Shown piece after piece: positions 1 to 12,023 of a stretch of DNA of 64,000 nucleotides; the first letter of the stretch is position 1, and each line of letters opens with the position of its first letter. The stretch is taken from contig CM065814.1 of the NCBI GenBank assembly GCA_033398695.1, positions 77,208,358-77,272,357 on the forward strand, read 5' to 3'. The DNA is from Orobanche coerulescens. Its lineage: Eukaryota > Streptophyta > Magnoliopsida > Lamiales > Orobanchaceae. The notes below the pieces were generated by a model. It was not told the origin of the DNA and searched no databases. It saw nothing but the letters and a program-made list of their open reading frames with translations. The translations under genes and the position numbers were made by a program.

Positions 1-936
1 ATGATTTTCAAAACATTTGACATAAAGAAAACATCATGTAATAATTTTTCTTTCATATGCCCTCTCGGCTCGCTCCTTCGTCCATCCGGCTCGGTTCAAC
101 CTATGGGATCAATAAAGGTGGGGGTGAGCTTCCTTCAGCTCGTGGAAATCACGCTGATGACAGTAATATACAATCTCATGGAAAGCATAACATGAATAAT
201 CTATCATATTTTTCCTCAACGTCAATGCATACTCACAATATTACGTATAGCATGAATCGAGCATGCATACACGAATATTGAGGTTGCGCAGGTGCCCCCG
301 CAACAACATCAAACATAAACACTCTACCACATAACATGAATCGAGCACGCATGTGAATATTGAGGTTGTGCAGGTGTCCCCGCAACAACATATATCTTAA
401 GGTAGCCTCTTACACGAAAACAGGTTAGCCTGATTTACAACATGCATAAAATTTTAAACATGAATAGAACATCACATACACAGTCCAATTAAAGCAATTA
501 AAGTGATAGTGAAAATTCCCACCTGAATAAATGATGATGTCTGACTTGAAATGAAGATGCTCGACTCACAGTCCTAAGCCCGTAAATCCTCGATAAAGTC
601 TACATATAATAATAATAATTATTATAATCCTTACAATTTATTATTTATATCATAAAGGAGAAGATACAAATATCACTATATAATAACTAAAAATAAATTA
701 TAATTGGTTATTAATATTAATCAAAGAGTTAACATTATTAATGACTTGAATTCAAATATTTATGTATAAATTTCGGTTTAGTTATTAATATTAATTGAAA
801 ATCAACATTTTAATGTCTTGGTAAAAACTAGGATTGAATTGAAGTTTTTAAAGTTGACTGGGGTCAATTTGTAAAAATTGAGAAGCTGACTGGATTAAAA
901 ACAAGTTAATTAAAACTGTCTGGGGCTGAATTGGAC
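1..936 (-). repeat. Partial 3' LTR of the host gypsy element
   Basis: Nearly identical to 37,635-38,575, with small indels and substitutions. The window cuts off about 236 bp at its left end. The right end joins broken integrase directly at 936/937, so the start of the LTR and the end of pol have been deleted. Inside are two diverged copies of a short tandem unit (about 250-385) with a run of Cs and CGCAACAACAT. Minus orientation is inferred from the primer-binding site beside the other copy. Confidence 0.8.
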
Positions 937-2212
937 CAATGTGTTTCGGTCTCAACTTGCTCCTTGGACCAAAACGAACAATTTTCTTGGTAGGAGATAC
1001 ATTTACGAATACCTTATCGCCAACACAGAATTCGAGATCTTTCCTACGCTTATCGGCGTAAGACTTCTGACGATCCTGTGCTATCTTGATCCTCTCACAA
1101 ATCTTATACACCATACCAACTGTCTGTTCGATCATTTAGGGACTCAAAATTCTCCTTTCACCTACCTCATCCCAATATAGTGGTGATCGACACTTCCTAC
1201 CGCATAAGTCTTCATACGGTGCCATACCGATCGTCGACTGGTAACTACTGTTGTAAGCGAATTCTACCAAAGGCAACAGTCGTTCCCAATTATTGCCCAT
1301 GTCTAGCACACATGCTCACAACATATCCTCAAGGATCTGAATGGTCCTCTCGGACTGACCATCAGTCTGAGGATGATAGGCCGTTCTAAAATTTAACTGC
1401 GTTCCCAAGGCTTCTTGCAAACTCTCCCAAAAATGCGATGTGAAACGAGTATCCCTGTCAGATACTATAGAGGCTGGCACTCCATGCAACTTAATAATCT
1501 CCCTGATATAAAGTTGATCATACTGATCCATTCGAAAGTTCATCTTAACTGGGATAAAATGAGCTGACTTTGTGAGTCGGTCGACAACAACCCAAGTAGC
1601 GTGGTTTCCTCTTTCCGTTCGAGGCAAACCTACCACAAAGTCCATCGCAATGTGTTCCCATTTCCATTCCGGAATATGAAGTGATTTAAGTAATCCAAAG
1701 GGGCGTTGGTGTTCTGCCTTCACTTGTTGACAAAATACACACTTTCTGACAAAGTCTGCCACATCTCTTTTCAAACCATCCTACCAAAATGTCCCCTTAA
1801 GATCTTGATACATCTTTGTACTCCCAGGGTATGCTATATATGGAGTACTATGTGCCTCCTACAATATCGCTTCTCTCAACTTGACAACATTGGGAACACA
1901 AATCATCCCTTCATAGTACATTGTGCCATCAAAGGACACACTGAATCCCTTATCCTCACCTGAAAAAGTACGTTCTTTCATCTTGACCAAGAAGTCGTCT
2001 TATCCTTGACCTTCTTTGATCTGTTCCCTCAAGGTTGGTTGTACCACCAAACTAGCCAATAACGACTCAACTGGATTCGATGGTGTAGCCATCTCAAGGT
2101 TCATACTTTCAAATTCCTTGACTAAGCTTTCCTTCTTGGTCAATAAACAAGTTAGGTCTCCTCTCGCCTTACGGCTCAGTGCATCAGCAACTACGTTTGC
2201 TTTACCAGGGTG
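937..2212 (-). pseudogene. Integrase remnant of the host gypsy element
   Basis: Minus-strand integrase, normally the enzyme that joins retrotransposon cDNA to chromosomal DNA. In protein order, the end of RNase H and linker occupy about 2,212-1,990. A degraded HHCC zinc finger follows (about 1,870-1,730), where the second His of the usual HPG is Tyr and the CxxC pair is kept. The catalytic core (1,774-1,316) shows the conserved [11 protein letters not shown] and HPQTDGQSE segments. Stops at about 1,982, 1,850 and 1,780 and a shift near 1,315 break the frame. The C-terminal part (1,135-937) has the GDKVF region and ends at His-Ile-Gly-Pro, where it runs straight into LTR sequence. No chromodomain remains. 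Confidence 0.85.
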
Positions 2213-3379
2213 CTAATCAATTGTACAATCGTAGTCTTTGACCAACTCTAGCCATCTGCGCTGCCTCATATTCAATTCCTTTTGTGTGAAAATATATTTC
2301 AGACTTTTGTGGTATGTATAGATTTCACACTTACCTCCATACAGGTAATGCCTCCAAATTTTCAAGGCATGAACTACCGCTGCTAATTCCAAATCATGCG
2401 TAGGGTAGTTCAACTCGTGCGGTTTCAACTGTCTCGAAGCATAGGCAACTACCTTGCCCTCTTGCATCAGTACACATCCCAAGCCCTGCTTGGATGCATC
2501 ACTGTAGATGACAAACTCTTTTGTTGGATCGGGAATCGTCAAAACTGGTGCAGCAGTCAATCTTCGGTTAAGTTCTTGGAAACTCCTTTCGCATTTCTCA
2601 TTCCATAAGAAAAATTCTCCCGTTCTAGTCAACTTAGTCATCGGTGTAGCTATCTTCGAAAACCCCTCGATAAATCTCCGATAATAACCGGCTAATCCCA
2701 AGAAGCTGCGAACTTCATTCGCATTACTCGGTACTTTCCAATCATTTACTGCTTCAACTTTAATCGGGTCAACCTCAATTCCTTTAGAAGTGACCACATG
2801 TCCCAAAAATGCAACTCGGTTATGCCAGAATTCACACTTGTTGAACTTCGCATACAACTTCTCCTTGCGCAGTATTCCCAATACTGTTCTAAGATGCTGT
2901 TCATGTTCAACCTTGGTCCTTGAATATACAAGTATGTGATCTATGAACACAATGACAAACTTATCCAAATAAGGTTGGAATACACGGTTCATGAGGTCCA
3001 TGAATATAGCTGGTGCATTAGTCAAACCAAATGGCATCACAATAAACTCATAGTGTCCATATCGAGTTCGAAATGCTGTCTTCGGGATATCATCATCCTT
3101 AATCCTCAGTTGGTGATACCCGGATCTCAAATCTATTTTCGAGAATACTCCCGATCCTCCAAGTTGATCGAATAGGTCCTCTATTCTAGGAAGTGGATAT
3201 TTATTCTTTATCGTGAGTCGATTAAGTTCACGATAGTCTATGCACATCCTCAAACTTCCGTCCTTCTTCTTCACGAAGAGCACTGGTGCACCCCATGGTG
3301 AAACACTCGGTCGGATAAATCCAGAGTCGAGTAGTTCCTGGAGTTGCACTTTCGGCTCTTGCAATTCCTTAGGCGCCAT
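2213..3379 (-). pseudogene. Reverse transcriptase-RNase H of the host gypsy element, catalytically damaged
   Basis: A 388-codon open stretch covering gypsy reverse transcriptase and RNase H, which copy element RNA into DNA in virus-like particles. Visible landmarks are the [20 protein letters not shown] segment, the IDLRSGYHQ segment, MPFGLTNAP, and RNase H from about residue 290 with the YSDAS motif. The usual F/Y-x-D-D catalytic box reads FIDH here, so one of the two metal-binding aspartates is replaced by His. In RNase H the expected TDHKSLK reads TYHKSLK, a second lost acidic residue. A stop replaces the Tyr before HPGKAN at 2,213. The length is otherwise normal. It lies between protease and integrase, as in all gypsy elements. 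Confidence 0.93.
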
Positions 3380-3394
3380 CCTATAGGGAGCCTT

Positions 3395-4078
3395 CTATAT
3401 TGGTGCCACTCGTGGCACTAAATCAATCAAGAACTCAACTTGACGACTTGGCGATACTCCGGGCAAGTCTTCGAGAAAGACGTCTGGGTACTCCTTGACG
3501 ATAGGTACATCAGCTACTGTCTTCTCCGAAGTCGTTTTCCCCATCACATTCACCAAGAATCCTTGGCAATTACACTTCTTCAACATCTTCACCGCTTTCA
3601 TGGCTGAAATCACCTTCGGGGTACTAGAGTATCTTACTCCTTAGAATACGGTTTCAACATCGATAGACGGACATAAAGTTACCCTCCTCTCGAAGCATTC
3701 AACTACAGCTCTATGTTTGTCCAACCAATCCATACCCAAAATGACATCAAAATCGCTAAGTTCAACTATGAGCAAGTTGGCTAAGAAGCTATTTTCGTTA
3801 ATCTCTATCTTCACATTGTTAGTTATCGAGTCTACATGCACTACTCCCCCCGCAGGCATGCTAACTAACAAAGATTTAGGGGCTTTACTACTTCTACAAC
3901 CAATCATAGTACAAAGCTTCCTAGAGATGAATGAATGAGATGCACCCGTATCAAACAAAACCAAAGCAGGAATATTAGCAACTGATAACATACCCGACAT
4001 AGTTTGGGGCTCAGTCTCTCCTTCTGCCTTGGCCATCCTATACACTCGAGCTTTACCTCCAGAGCCTTGACGTTGCAC
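3395..4078 (-). pseudogene. Aspartic protease and linker of the host gypsy element
   Basis: Minus-strand retropepsin-type protease, which would cut the Gag-Pol polyprotein. The active-site segment LFDTGASHSFIS is intact at about 3,970-3,935, followed by the second-half motif VILGMDWL near 3,740-3,710. A stop near 3,641 separates it from the linker at 3,613-3,395, which carries the conserved EYPDVFLEDLPG segment that precedes reverse transcriptase. Another stop near 3,394 separates this from the reverse transcriptase. The protease follows the zinc-knuckle end of gag in the same frame, interrupted by the stop at 4,127. Confidence 0.88.
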
Positions 4079-4126
4079 ATTATTGCCTGGGCCTTTTCCT
4101 ATCTTAGGACACGCTGGGGCCAGGTG

Positions 4127-4946
4127 TCATTCCTCACGGTAATAGTAGCACCGCTTCTGACCAAGCATACATGTACCTTTATGCCCCTTGCCACAAGTAG
4201 CACATATAGGTTTATCGGACTGGGGTTTCACCCCCGAGGATCCAGTCTTAACATTCTTCTTGCTACCACCTCCTTGCTCGTGCCACTTGCGCTTGTTATT
4301 TGTTGCAACTGGTGGTGCCCTTGCCTTCTCCACATCCAAACTGGCAGAAATGTCCTGGGCCCTTGAAACGGCTTCATTGTAGCTCAGACGACCATGACCA
4401 GCCAAATAGTGATGAATTTGGTCACGAAGCCCATCCCGGAATTTCTGAGACTTCTTGTCATCTGTCTCGACCATATGAGGTGCGAAACGGCACATGTGGT
4501 TAAACTTGCGCTCATACTCGGTGACCGACATTCCACCTTGGGTCAGATCGAGGAACTCCTTCTGCATCTTGATTTTGTACGCCCTCGGGTAGTACTTTTC
4601 CATAACCGTCTCTTTTAACTGGTCCCAAGTGAATATGTCCTTCTCATCTTGAGTTTTGAGCCTCCACACTCCAATCCACCATGTCCTAGCATCTTCCTTG
4701 AGCTAGAACACGGCACATGACACCTTCTGAGCATTGGTGTATGCCATGTAGTCAAAGATGCTATCTAGATTCAACAACCACTCTTCTATTGCTGCTGGTC
4801 CCTTACGACCAAGAAAAATGGGCTGCTTGAAATGGTTGAACCGCTTGATAACATGAGCTTGATCTTGCTCAGGTTTCTTAGGCGGTAAGATGGTCGCGCC
4901 TTGAAGTAAGGTGGCCAATCCAGCCAAAAGTTGATCTTGGGTTGGT
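4127..4946 (-). pseudogene. Gag of the host gypsy element, main part
   Basis: Minus-strand Gag, the structural protein that coats and packages element RNA. The Retrotrans_gag domain is clear: an EEWL segment near 4,790, ARTWW-type residues at the 4,670-4,690 junction, and YYPRAYKIKMQKEFLDL near 4,590. A CAG-to-TAG type stop at 4,700-4,702 divides it. The C-terminal zinc knuckle near 4,150 is degraded: the second Cys is Tyr and the Gly codon is a stop. The first codons are 12 kb away at 17,191-17,219 because a copia element inserted after codon 9. The two parts are in frame once one GGAGC copy is discounted. Confidence 0.88.
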
Positions 4947-4951
4947 GGAGC
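4947..4951. repeat. Target-site duplication GGAGC, left copy
   Basis: The five bases GGAGC immediately left of the copia LTR are repeated at 17,191-17,195 immediately right of the other LTR. Both flanks are gypsy gag, so this marks a single clean insertion. Confidence 0.92.
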
Positions 4952-6419
4952 TGTAGGTCACAAGTCGTCTAGGAATAAGTCTAGAGGGGGGTGAATAGAC
5001 TTATTGAAACTCTTAAACTCTTTTCTTCGAAGAGTGAGTTTCTTAGCTGATAGATATGCGGAAATCAGCTGATGACAAAAACAAAATTAAGCAATGGAAC
5101 AGTAGAGTATGAATGCAACAGTTAAGTATGATGCTGAAAACAGTAAAACACGCAGGCAATTTATAGTGGTCTCGGAGATGGGGTAATCCTCTACTAATCC
5201 ACTTTCTCCAAACCAGTTGGAGATGAATCCACTATAATTCTCAACCAGTGATAAATATTACAGTGATTCTTTTACTTAGCTACAACAACTTCCAACCAGT
5301 GGATATCCCGTCGTTGCAACTCCTCTTTGACTGCCTAGCACCACTTGATTCTTCAAATCCTCGGATGCCTAGCAGTCTCGCAACTTCAACCAGTGAAGTA
5401 CCCCGAACTCAGGTTTTAAGACAAGAGTGTTTGTCTTCCCCAACTAAGAGCTTTCTTCAAATAAGAACTTCGAGTACTGCTCTTTTCACGATGCTATATG
5501 ATTGCTTTGATAATTTTGATTGCTTGAGAGTTTTGTTCGCACCGTACTGCTCAACTTCAAATCTTTGGATATATATGTGTCGATCCTTGAGCAAACTTCA
5601 TAGCTGTTGCAAATGTTTGTAACAAATCCGTCCGTTGGAGAGAGAGACTTCATTGTTTTTTCTTTCTGAACGTTGCAAGTCAGGATTCCCATATTTTAAT
5701 CTATCTTTCGACCGTTGTGAAGACTTGCATGTGAGGCACCGAATCTTTTGAATATAATAAGATTAAAGTCATCAGTGGTAGGTATGGATGGATTACTTAA
5801 TTCATATCCTTTGCGGGAATCTCCAATTTGTCTCTTCACGCTTGCATGTAACTTTCCATAAGTATTGACTTTTCAACGCATGCTGATGTGGACTTGGAGT
5901 ACTTGGTTGATATCTTATAAGTCAAGCTGTCTGATGTCCAGTTAACTTTTCTGCAGTTTGGACTTCTCTGCTGATGACTTCTCTGATCTCCTGTTGAGAC
6001 TTGCCTGCTCAGATGACTTGTCTGAAGTCTTCTGTCTTGATGAATTTTGACTTATCTGTTGGTCAGACTTCATATGAATTGGTCTGCTGATCACTTTACT
6101 GCAGTCTGGTCAACTATCACTGATGAATTTTTGTTTCTCTGAATAGACTTGACTGTGACTTCGGCTTTACTACAGTGGTTGGTTTACACTTATCTGAAGT
6201 ACTTATCTGTACTTTTGTACTTAGCCGATTTTTTAGCCTAACTTAAATGGTCTATAGAAGATACTCATTTGGTTCTTCTTTACATTTTGCCAAGTATTTA
6301 ACTTAACATAATTTGGCCTATGGAAGATACTCATTTGGTTCTTCCTTACATTTTTGCCAAGTAATAAACATTGGAATTACAATAATGACATCATCAAAAT
6401 CTAACAAGTATTCCTAACA
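4952..6419 (-). repeat. Copia 3' LTR
   Basis: This 1,468-bp LTR pairs with 15,704-17,190. It begins TGTAGGTCAC and ends CCTAACA on the plus strand. A TATA-like run (TATATAT, about 5,568-5,576, minus sense) is shorter here than in the other copy; this and small indels account for much of the 19-bp length difference. Substitutions between the two LTRs are scattered, showing that the insertion is not recent. Confidence 0.93.
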
Positions 6420-6430
6420 AATTCCCCCTA
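6420..6430 (-). other. Copia polypurine tract
   Basis: On the minus strand this reads TAGGGGGAATT directly before the 3' LTR, preceded by CATCATCAAAA. It is the expected primer for plus-strand DNA synthesis in copia elements. Confidence 0.85.
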
Positions 6431-6663
6431 TTTTGATGATGGCAAAACTTAAGCAAATTATTCAAATGAACGGGTCTGCACTTGAGTGCTAGACACAAAC
6501 TAAAATCAGTCTAGTTTTTGAGACAACTGGGGATTGTCATTCAAAAGACTGTTATATTAATTTTTATGTATTGTTTTTATAAGTACAAAGCTTTCAATGA
6601 TCAAAACAAATACTATAAAATTACAAGTACAAAATTTACATAAAAAATGTGAGTACAAACAAA

Positions 6664-9600
6664 TCATCGGCATCTACCTCTGCCTCTGTGGATAGGTTGC
6701 TTGGCAGGTCTGAGAAGCATAGCTCCAATTGGCCTTCTCTTGATGGGGTCTAGGCCGTATTTTCTCCTGACAACGAGGACAGCAAAGTCTTGTTCTTCTT
6801 GGAAAGAGAACTTATGCTCGTCACACAGCTTCTTTATCTTCCTTTGCATCGCTAACTCATCTAATTCATTATTTTCCAAAGTGAGGGGATCTTTAGGCCT
6901 GAAGGGAGGAATCATGGGGTATGCATTACATCCCTTTGCATGTTTTAGTAGGATGGCCCAAAGCTTTGGATGTGCTGATTCCATAAAGCTAATAAAAGTC
7001 TGATGTGGGGAGCAATTTTTATCCTGGAGTAACTCCCAGATATAAAAATCTTTAATGAACTTCTTCTTTGCAGATCCCCACATAGGTACAGCTTCGACAG
7101 GAAGGAAATCTTCAACAAACCACAACTCTTTGCCTTCCCATTCTAGTGTAGGCTCGTCCCCAATTCTGGTCCTCCTTTTTTTGGCTGCAGGCTGATCATC
7201 AGTCTGCTCTTGGTCAGCTTCTTCCTTCCTCTTTGCAGATGATGTCCCAGCTGTAATTAATTGGACATCCTGCTTCCTCTTCGTTCTCAGCTCCTGAACT
7301 CCTCTTACTTCCCCCTGCCTACTACCTTCCCCTATAACCTCTCTTCCCCCTTTTTGCCAGCATCAACCAAGATGGTCAATTGCTGCTCCACTCTATGCAT
7401 CCATTTAGACATGCCAAGGGGCATTCTATTGTTTGTAGGAGGAGGTGGTTGAGGGGTATTCTGCTGTATCAAGGTGTCTATCTTGGCATTAATGGACTGT
7501 AGGTCAGGAGTGATTTGTGATGTAAGCAGCTCTCCAACAGTGTCTTTTACAATTTGTCGGATCAGCTCAGTCATCACAGGTGAAATGTGTGATGTCTGCG
7601 GAGAGTGCTATCCTCAGCCTTCGACGCCTGCAGGTAGGTGTGCGGATGACCCACCTGTCTGTAGACTCCTGTTTGCAGGTGGCTTACTAGATGGGGTCTG
7701 CTCTAGGGTCCCCGATCTGTCATCCTCAGCTATGTCTGCATCTAGGCTGGTATAGCGGGCAGCAGGTGCCCCAGCCTAGTCTGATTCAGCTACTTTTTCT
7801 GCCTCTGCTTGTTTTTCCTCCTCCTTTTCTTCTTCCTTTTCTTCCTCTTCATCATGCTCCTTTTCTTTCTCTTTCTCAGCCTCCTTTTCTCCACCATCAT
7901 CCTTACCATCATCATCATTATTTTTGTCTTCATCATCATCATCCTTTTTATCATCATCATCCTCTCCTTTTTCCTCTTCTTCTTCCTCCTGATAAACTTC
8001 CTCTCCTTCTTCTTCTCCTTCATCCTCCAATTCCACAGTTTTTTCGACTCCTTCTACAGATTGTTTTTCAACTAAGATATTTTCTTCTTCTTTTTCTTCC
8101 TGTCTCTCCTCTTCATCCTCAACAATAAATTCTTCCTTTTCAACTTCTTCCTCCACTAACTCTTCTATCCTTATCTCTTTTTCTTCAACTACTCCTTCTT
8201 CATCAATATATCCATCAAAAATACCGTACATAATAGTATGGATAAATTGGTCCATGTGGGTTTTAAAATTGGACATGAACCAAATTTCCTGAAGCAACAA
8301 AATCGCGTCTGACTCGTTGCAAAAATGCATCAGCTCTTCTTCAGTAGCCTGGGGATACTCACAGCTACTCACCTCAATGTAAGATTGCAGTTGACTGAAT
8401 GAAAGTGATTTTAAAATTTTCCATTCCTCATAAATATGTACAAAGGAATGTTTTAAAGCATGAGGTTTTACCAATTTGAGCTTCTCTATGGATAGGTTGA
8501 AGATATTGTTGTCAAGCAGGTTGAATGTGTAGTTTGCTTCAGGTATGTGAATGATCAACCCTTCTTCTTCTTCTTCTTCTTCTTCTTCTGACATGAATTG
8601 GGGAGTGAGAACAGGGACAGTCTGGGTCTCCAAGATGGCAGGAGCAGGCTGGTCTTCCATATGAATAGGTTCAGGAGTGGATAAGAACTCAGGCTGCTCT
8701 TCTTCTTCAAATTTCAATCGCTTGGGCCTCTTGGGAGAGGGTTCTGGTGAAGAATGAATGATTGATGGTTCTCCATGGGTAGGTCCCCTTCTTTTGAAAT
8801 GGAGGGCGATAGGAGTGTTGTTTGACTCAGTTTCAGAATGGGCTGCAGGTGAGTTGCGGGCTGCAGCTTGGTGATTCTCCGACTCTTCTGAGCTCACAGG
8901 GTATCTGTAGGTATACGGCTCCTCAGGCATTTCTCTTAATAGCTAAGCCACTTTCCGCTCTCTACCCAATCGCCTTAGGGTTTCTTGGTCCAAATGACCA
9001 AGTCTCTTATTGATGTGGAAAGGGTCTGCACTTCCCTTTGCCACACCAAGCTTCTCCAGCATCCAACTTATCTGCATCCCGAACACAAGCTTTGATTTGA
9101 ACTTCTTCTCCTCGACTAGCCACTCGGCCTGATTTACCTCCCGCACCAATTGACGGAAAATGTAGTCAACCTAGTCAATTGGCTCAGCTTGAATTAGTCC
9201 TCCCAGCACCATGAACTTGGTTGATGATAATTGATCGTAGTTGCCCGCCATCCCCATCACTATTTTGTTGGTGATGTCCAACGCATAGCGATGTTCATTT
9301 TTCAATTCGCTCATTTTGGCAGTCAGCTTCAATTTAGAGGGTTGTTCGACGGTTTTGACTCTCATCCACGTGTCGGCTGCATTCTATTTCAAGGCTTCGA
9401 CATCCATGCCGCGGCATTTCATCCCGAAAATTTTTCTGATTGTCTCCGGTATGATATCCACTTGTCTTCCAAAGATTGTGCTTCGAATGCCCGATTCGAG
9501 AACTATGGCTTCCCGATAAAAGGAAATAACAGCCTCCTTGTAGAGATGTTGGGGGCTGATATCTATGAATGGGTAGATCCCATTCGTCTTCATTGCTCGG

Positions 9601-9862
9601 ATAAGGTAAACACTTCATTCTTCAGATTGGCTTCAAGAAGTCCTTCGAAATCGATGACCAGTGAAAAGATGATCTGGTCCTTCATTTCCTTGAGGTTCAC
9701 TCCATCAAAGTAAGATTCCACATCTGCACAGTAAAAGATTTCTAACTGTATGTAGAGTTCATACGAATTTCTGCTCTGAAGAATTAGGGTTTGCGAGGTT
9801 GAAGAAGGTAAAGTGAAAAGGCTTTTCCCTTCTTTAAAAAGAAAATGAAACGATGTTTGCAA
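6664..9862 (-). pseudogene. Large extra ORF downstream of copia pol (env position)
   Basis: About 1,060 codons on the same strand as copia pol, between RNase H and the 3' LTR. One frame is open through 9,593-7,332 except for stops near 9,384, 9,171, 8,943, 7,776 and 7,597. A frame change near 9,590 joins the N-terminal part (9,862-9,590), and another near 7,200 joins the C-terminal part (7,125-6,664). The N-terminal 300 residues look globular. The middle is very acidic, with Glu/Asp runs at about 8,590-8,560 and 8,200-7,790. A QPPPPTNN stretch follows near 7,440, and the end is basic (RGRGR). I see no signal peptide or convincing membrane segment, so an envelope role is not supported by the sequence. 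Sireviruses are known for such ORFs in this position; the function here is unknown. Confidence 0.72.
8560..8590. repeat. TTC trinucleotide microsatellite inside the extra ORF
   Basis: About nine consecutive TTC units on the plus strand encode a run of Glu on the minus strand. Slippage here would change the length of the acidic tract without shifting the frame. Confidence 0.9.
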
Positions 9863-10300
9863 TTAAATATTCATTTATTTTAAATGGTGGTCCACCTTTT
9901 GAGGCTTTTTAAAATTCAGATTAGTAATCGGTGGTCCAGTTTTTGAAAAACTGAAAATAGACGGTTGGATTTTAATTGGTCATAGTGGAGGTCAATCGAA
10001 TGCATAGTTGCCACGTGTATTTTAAACATATACTATTATGCCACTTGTGATACAAATAGTAATATGATATTATACAAATAGCAGATAATAATATAATATT
10101 CAGAAGTCGGTTAGGTATAGAAAACTTAGCTGGTTGTCTGTTTGATTCTTGACTGTTTTGCATCAAGTGAGTTGACTCCTTTGACTTCTCGCCTGTGGTT
10201 TGATCAGCTAAGTTCCTTCATCTGTCCTTCGTATTCTTGTCTGCATCAGGTAGGGGTTGATTCCTGTGATCAGCTTAGTCCGTCCTTCGTCTGATCTGTT
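9863..10300. other. Spacer between copia RNase H and the extra ORF
   Basis: About 440 bp of AT-rich DNA with no open frame resembling a known domain. In Sireviruses this is where a second transcript start or splice acceptor would be expected, but I see no motif that decides it. Confidence 0.5.
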
Positions 10301-10810
10301 TCAGCTAGCTTTTTCTTCTGTACTAGATTCCCAATCTAGTAATCCAAGTTCCGTGCTCAGCTCCAAAAACCTTTCTTCTGGCAAAGGTTTGGTGAACATG
10401 TCAGCAATTTGGTAGTCTGTGTTGACTCTTTCAACTCTGACTCTCTTGTTAAGCACGTGATCTCCTATGAAGTGATGCTTAACATCAATGTGCTTTGTCG
10501 TTGAATGCAATACCGGGTTGTTGGTTATTTCAATAGCACTATTGTTGCCACACCAAATTGGAACTTCATTGGCAATAATGTTGTAGTCCCTTAGCTGTTG
10601 TCTGATCCATAAAATCTGGGCACAACAACTACTTGCAGCTAGGTATTCTGACTCTATTGTGGAGATAGAGTTAGAAACCTGCTTCTTGCTAAACCAGGAT
10701 ATCAGTCTGGTTCCTAGGAATTGGCACGTATTACTAGTGCTTTTCCTAATCTGCATCTGATTATCCTGATAGCTCGAAGTTATCATCCTTATGGTACTAT
10801 AGTCTAACAT
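10301..10810 (-). pseudogene. Copia RNase H
   Basis: C-terminal domain of copia pol, which would degrade RNA in the RNA-DNA hybrid. It shows the conserved segments SNSISTIESEYLAASSCC, LWIRQQL and HIDVKHHFI, ending with the usual IADMFTKPLP box and a short tail. The usual acidic residue before the SAIE segment is Gly (CGNNSAIE), so one catalytic position is probably lost. A frame change at about 10,800 separates it from reverse transcriptase. The stop at 10,301 lies close to where copia pol normally ends. Confidence 0.9.
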
Positions 10811-12023
10811 TGACTGTAGACTTAAGGTATTTAATTATTCTCTTGGCTGCGTCTTGGTGAGACTGCTTTGGCTTGGATTGAAATCGTGCGCATACTCCTA
10901 CGGCATAAGATATATCTGGTTTGCTTGCAGTGAGGTATAGCAATGATCCAATGAGTCCTCTGTAGTGGGTTGAGTCCACTGATATGCCTCCCTTATCTGC
11001 ATCTAGATGAGTGCTTGTGCTCATAAGAGTTCTTGCTGGTTTGGCTGATTCCATTCCAAATCTCTTGATTAGATCTCGGGTATAATTGGCTTGATTGATG
11101 AAAATTCCATTTTCCATCTGCTTGACTTGTAATCCAAGAAAGAAGTTAAGCTTTCCCATCATACTCATCTCAAATTCTCCTTGCATGAGATTTGAGAATT
11201 TCTCACACAACTCTGGGTTGGTTGAACCAAATATGATGTCATCCACATATATCTGAACAAGTAATATATGGCCTTCGTGCTCCACTCTGAATAGGGTCTT
11301 GTCCACTTTCCCTTTGCAGAAACCGTTCTTTTCAGGAAATACATATAAGGTTTCATTCCAATCTCTTAGTGCCTGCTTGAGTCCATATAGAGCTTTCAAT
11401 AGCTTGTAGACTTTGTCTCCTTTGACAAATCCTGGGGGTTGCTCCACACAAACTTCTTCTTCTAGGATTCCATTAAGAAAAGCACTCTTTACATCCATCT
11501 GATACACTTCAAAATCCTTGAATGCAGCATATGCAAGGAATAGTCTGATGGATTCTAATCTTGCAACAGGTGCATAGGTTTCATCAAAATCTATTCCTTC
11601 ACACTGTGCATAGACTTTAGCAACAAGTCTGGATTTATTCCTAACAACAGCTCCATCTTCGTCGCATTTGTTTTTGTACACCCATTTGGTGTCAATAACC
11701 TTCTTATGATCTGGTCTGTCTGTTAGTTCCCAAACATTGTTCCTCTCCATCTGATTGAGCTCTTCTTGCATTGCATTGATCCAAGAGTAGTCTTCTAGGG
11801 CTTGCTCTGTTGTCTTGGGTTCTATTTGAGACATAAAGCATGAAAACATTGCCATTCCTACGGGTAGAGTAGACTGTCTTGTCTTGACTCCATCAGTTAG
11901 CTTCCCAATAATCTGTTTGATCGGGTGATCTTTGAGCCATTTAGGAATGTCTTCTTCTTCAGGGTCTGTTCCCCCTGTAGATTTGCTTTGGTGGATTTCC
12001 TTTCTCTATGCATCAGCCTGGAT
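10797..12023 (-). pseudogene. Copia reverse transcriptase
   Basis: Minus-strand reverse transcriptase. The open part (11,855-10,797) shows [17 protein letters not shown], the WVYKNK segment, the [10 protein letters not shown] segment with a catalytic Asp, and an intact YVDD box ([10 protein letters not shown]) near 11,240. LDGIKR-type positions give way to the [18 protein letters not shown] segment near the end. Upstream (12,023-11,856) the same frame includes the [13 protein letters not shown] lead-in but has stops near 12,020 and 12,008. The frame is lost before RNase H. The core catalytic residues are all present, unlike those of the gypsy element around it. Confidence 0.92.

Noticed and set aside
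7809..8075. Plus-strand open frame rich in Phe, Leu and Ile that looks like a membrane protein
   Set aside because: It is the antisense of the Glu/Asp-rich tract of the copia extra ORF; TTC/TCC repeats read as hydrophobic residues by chance.
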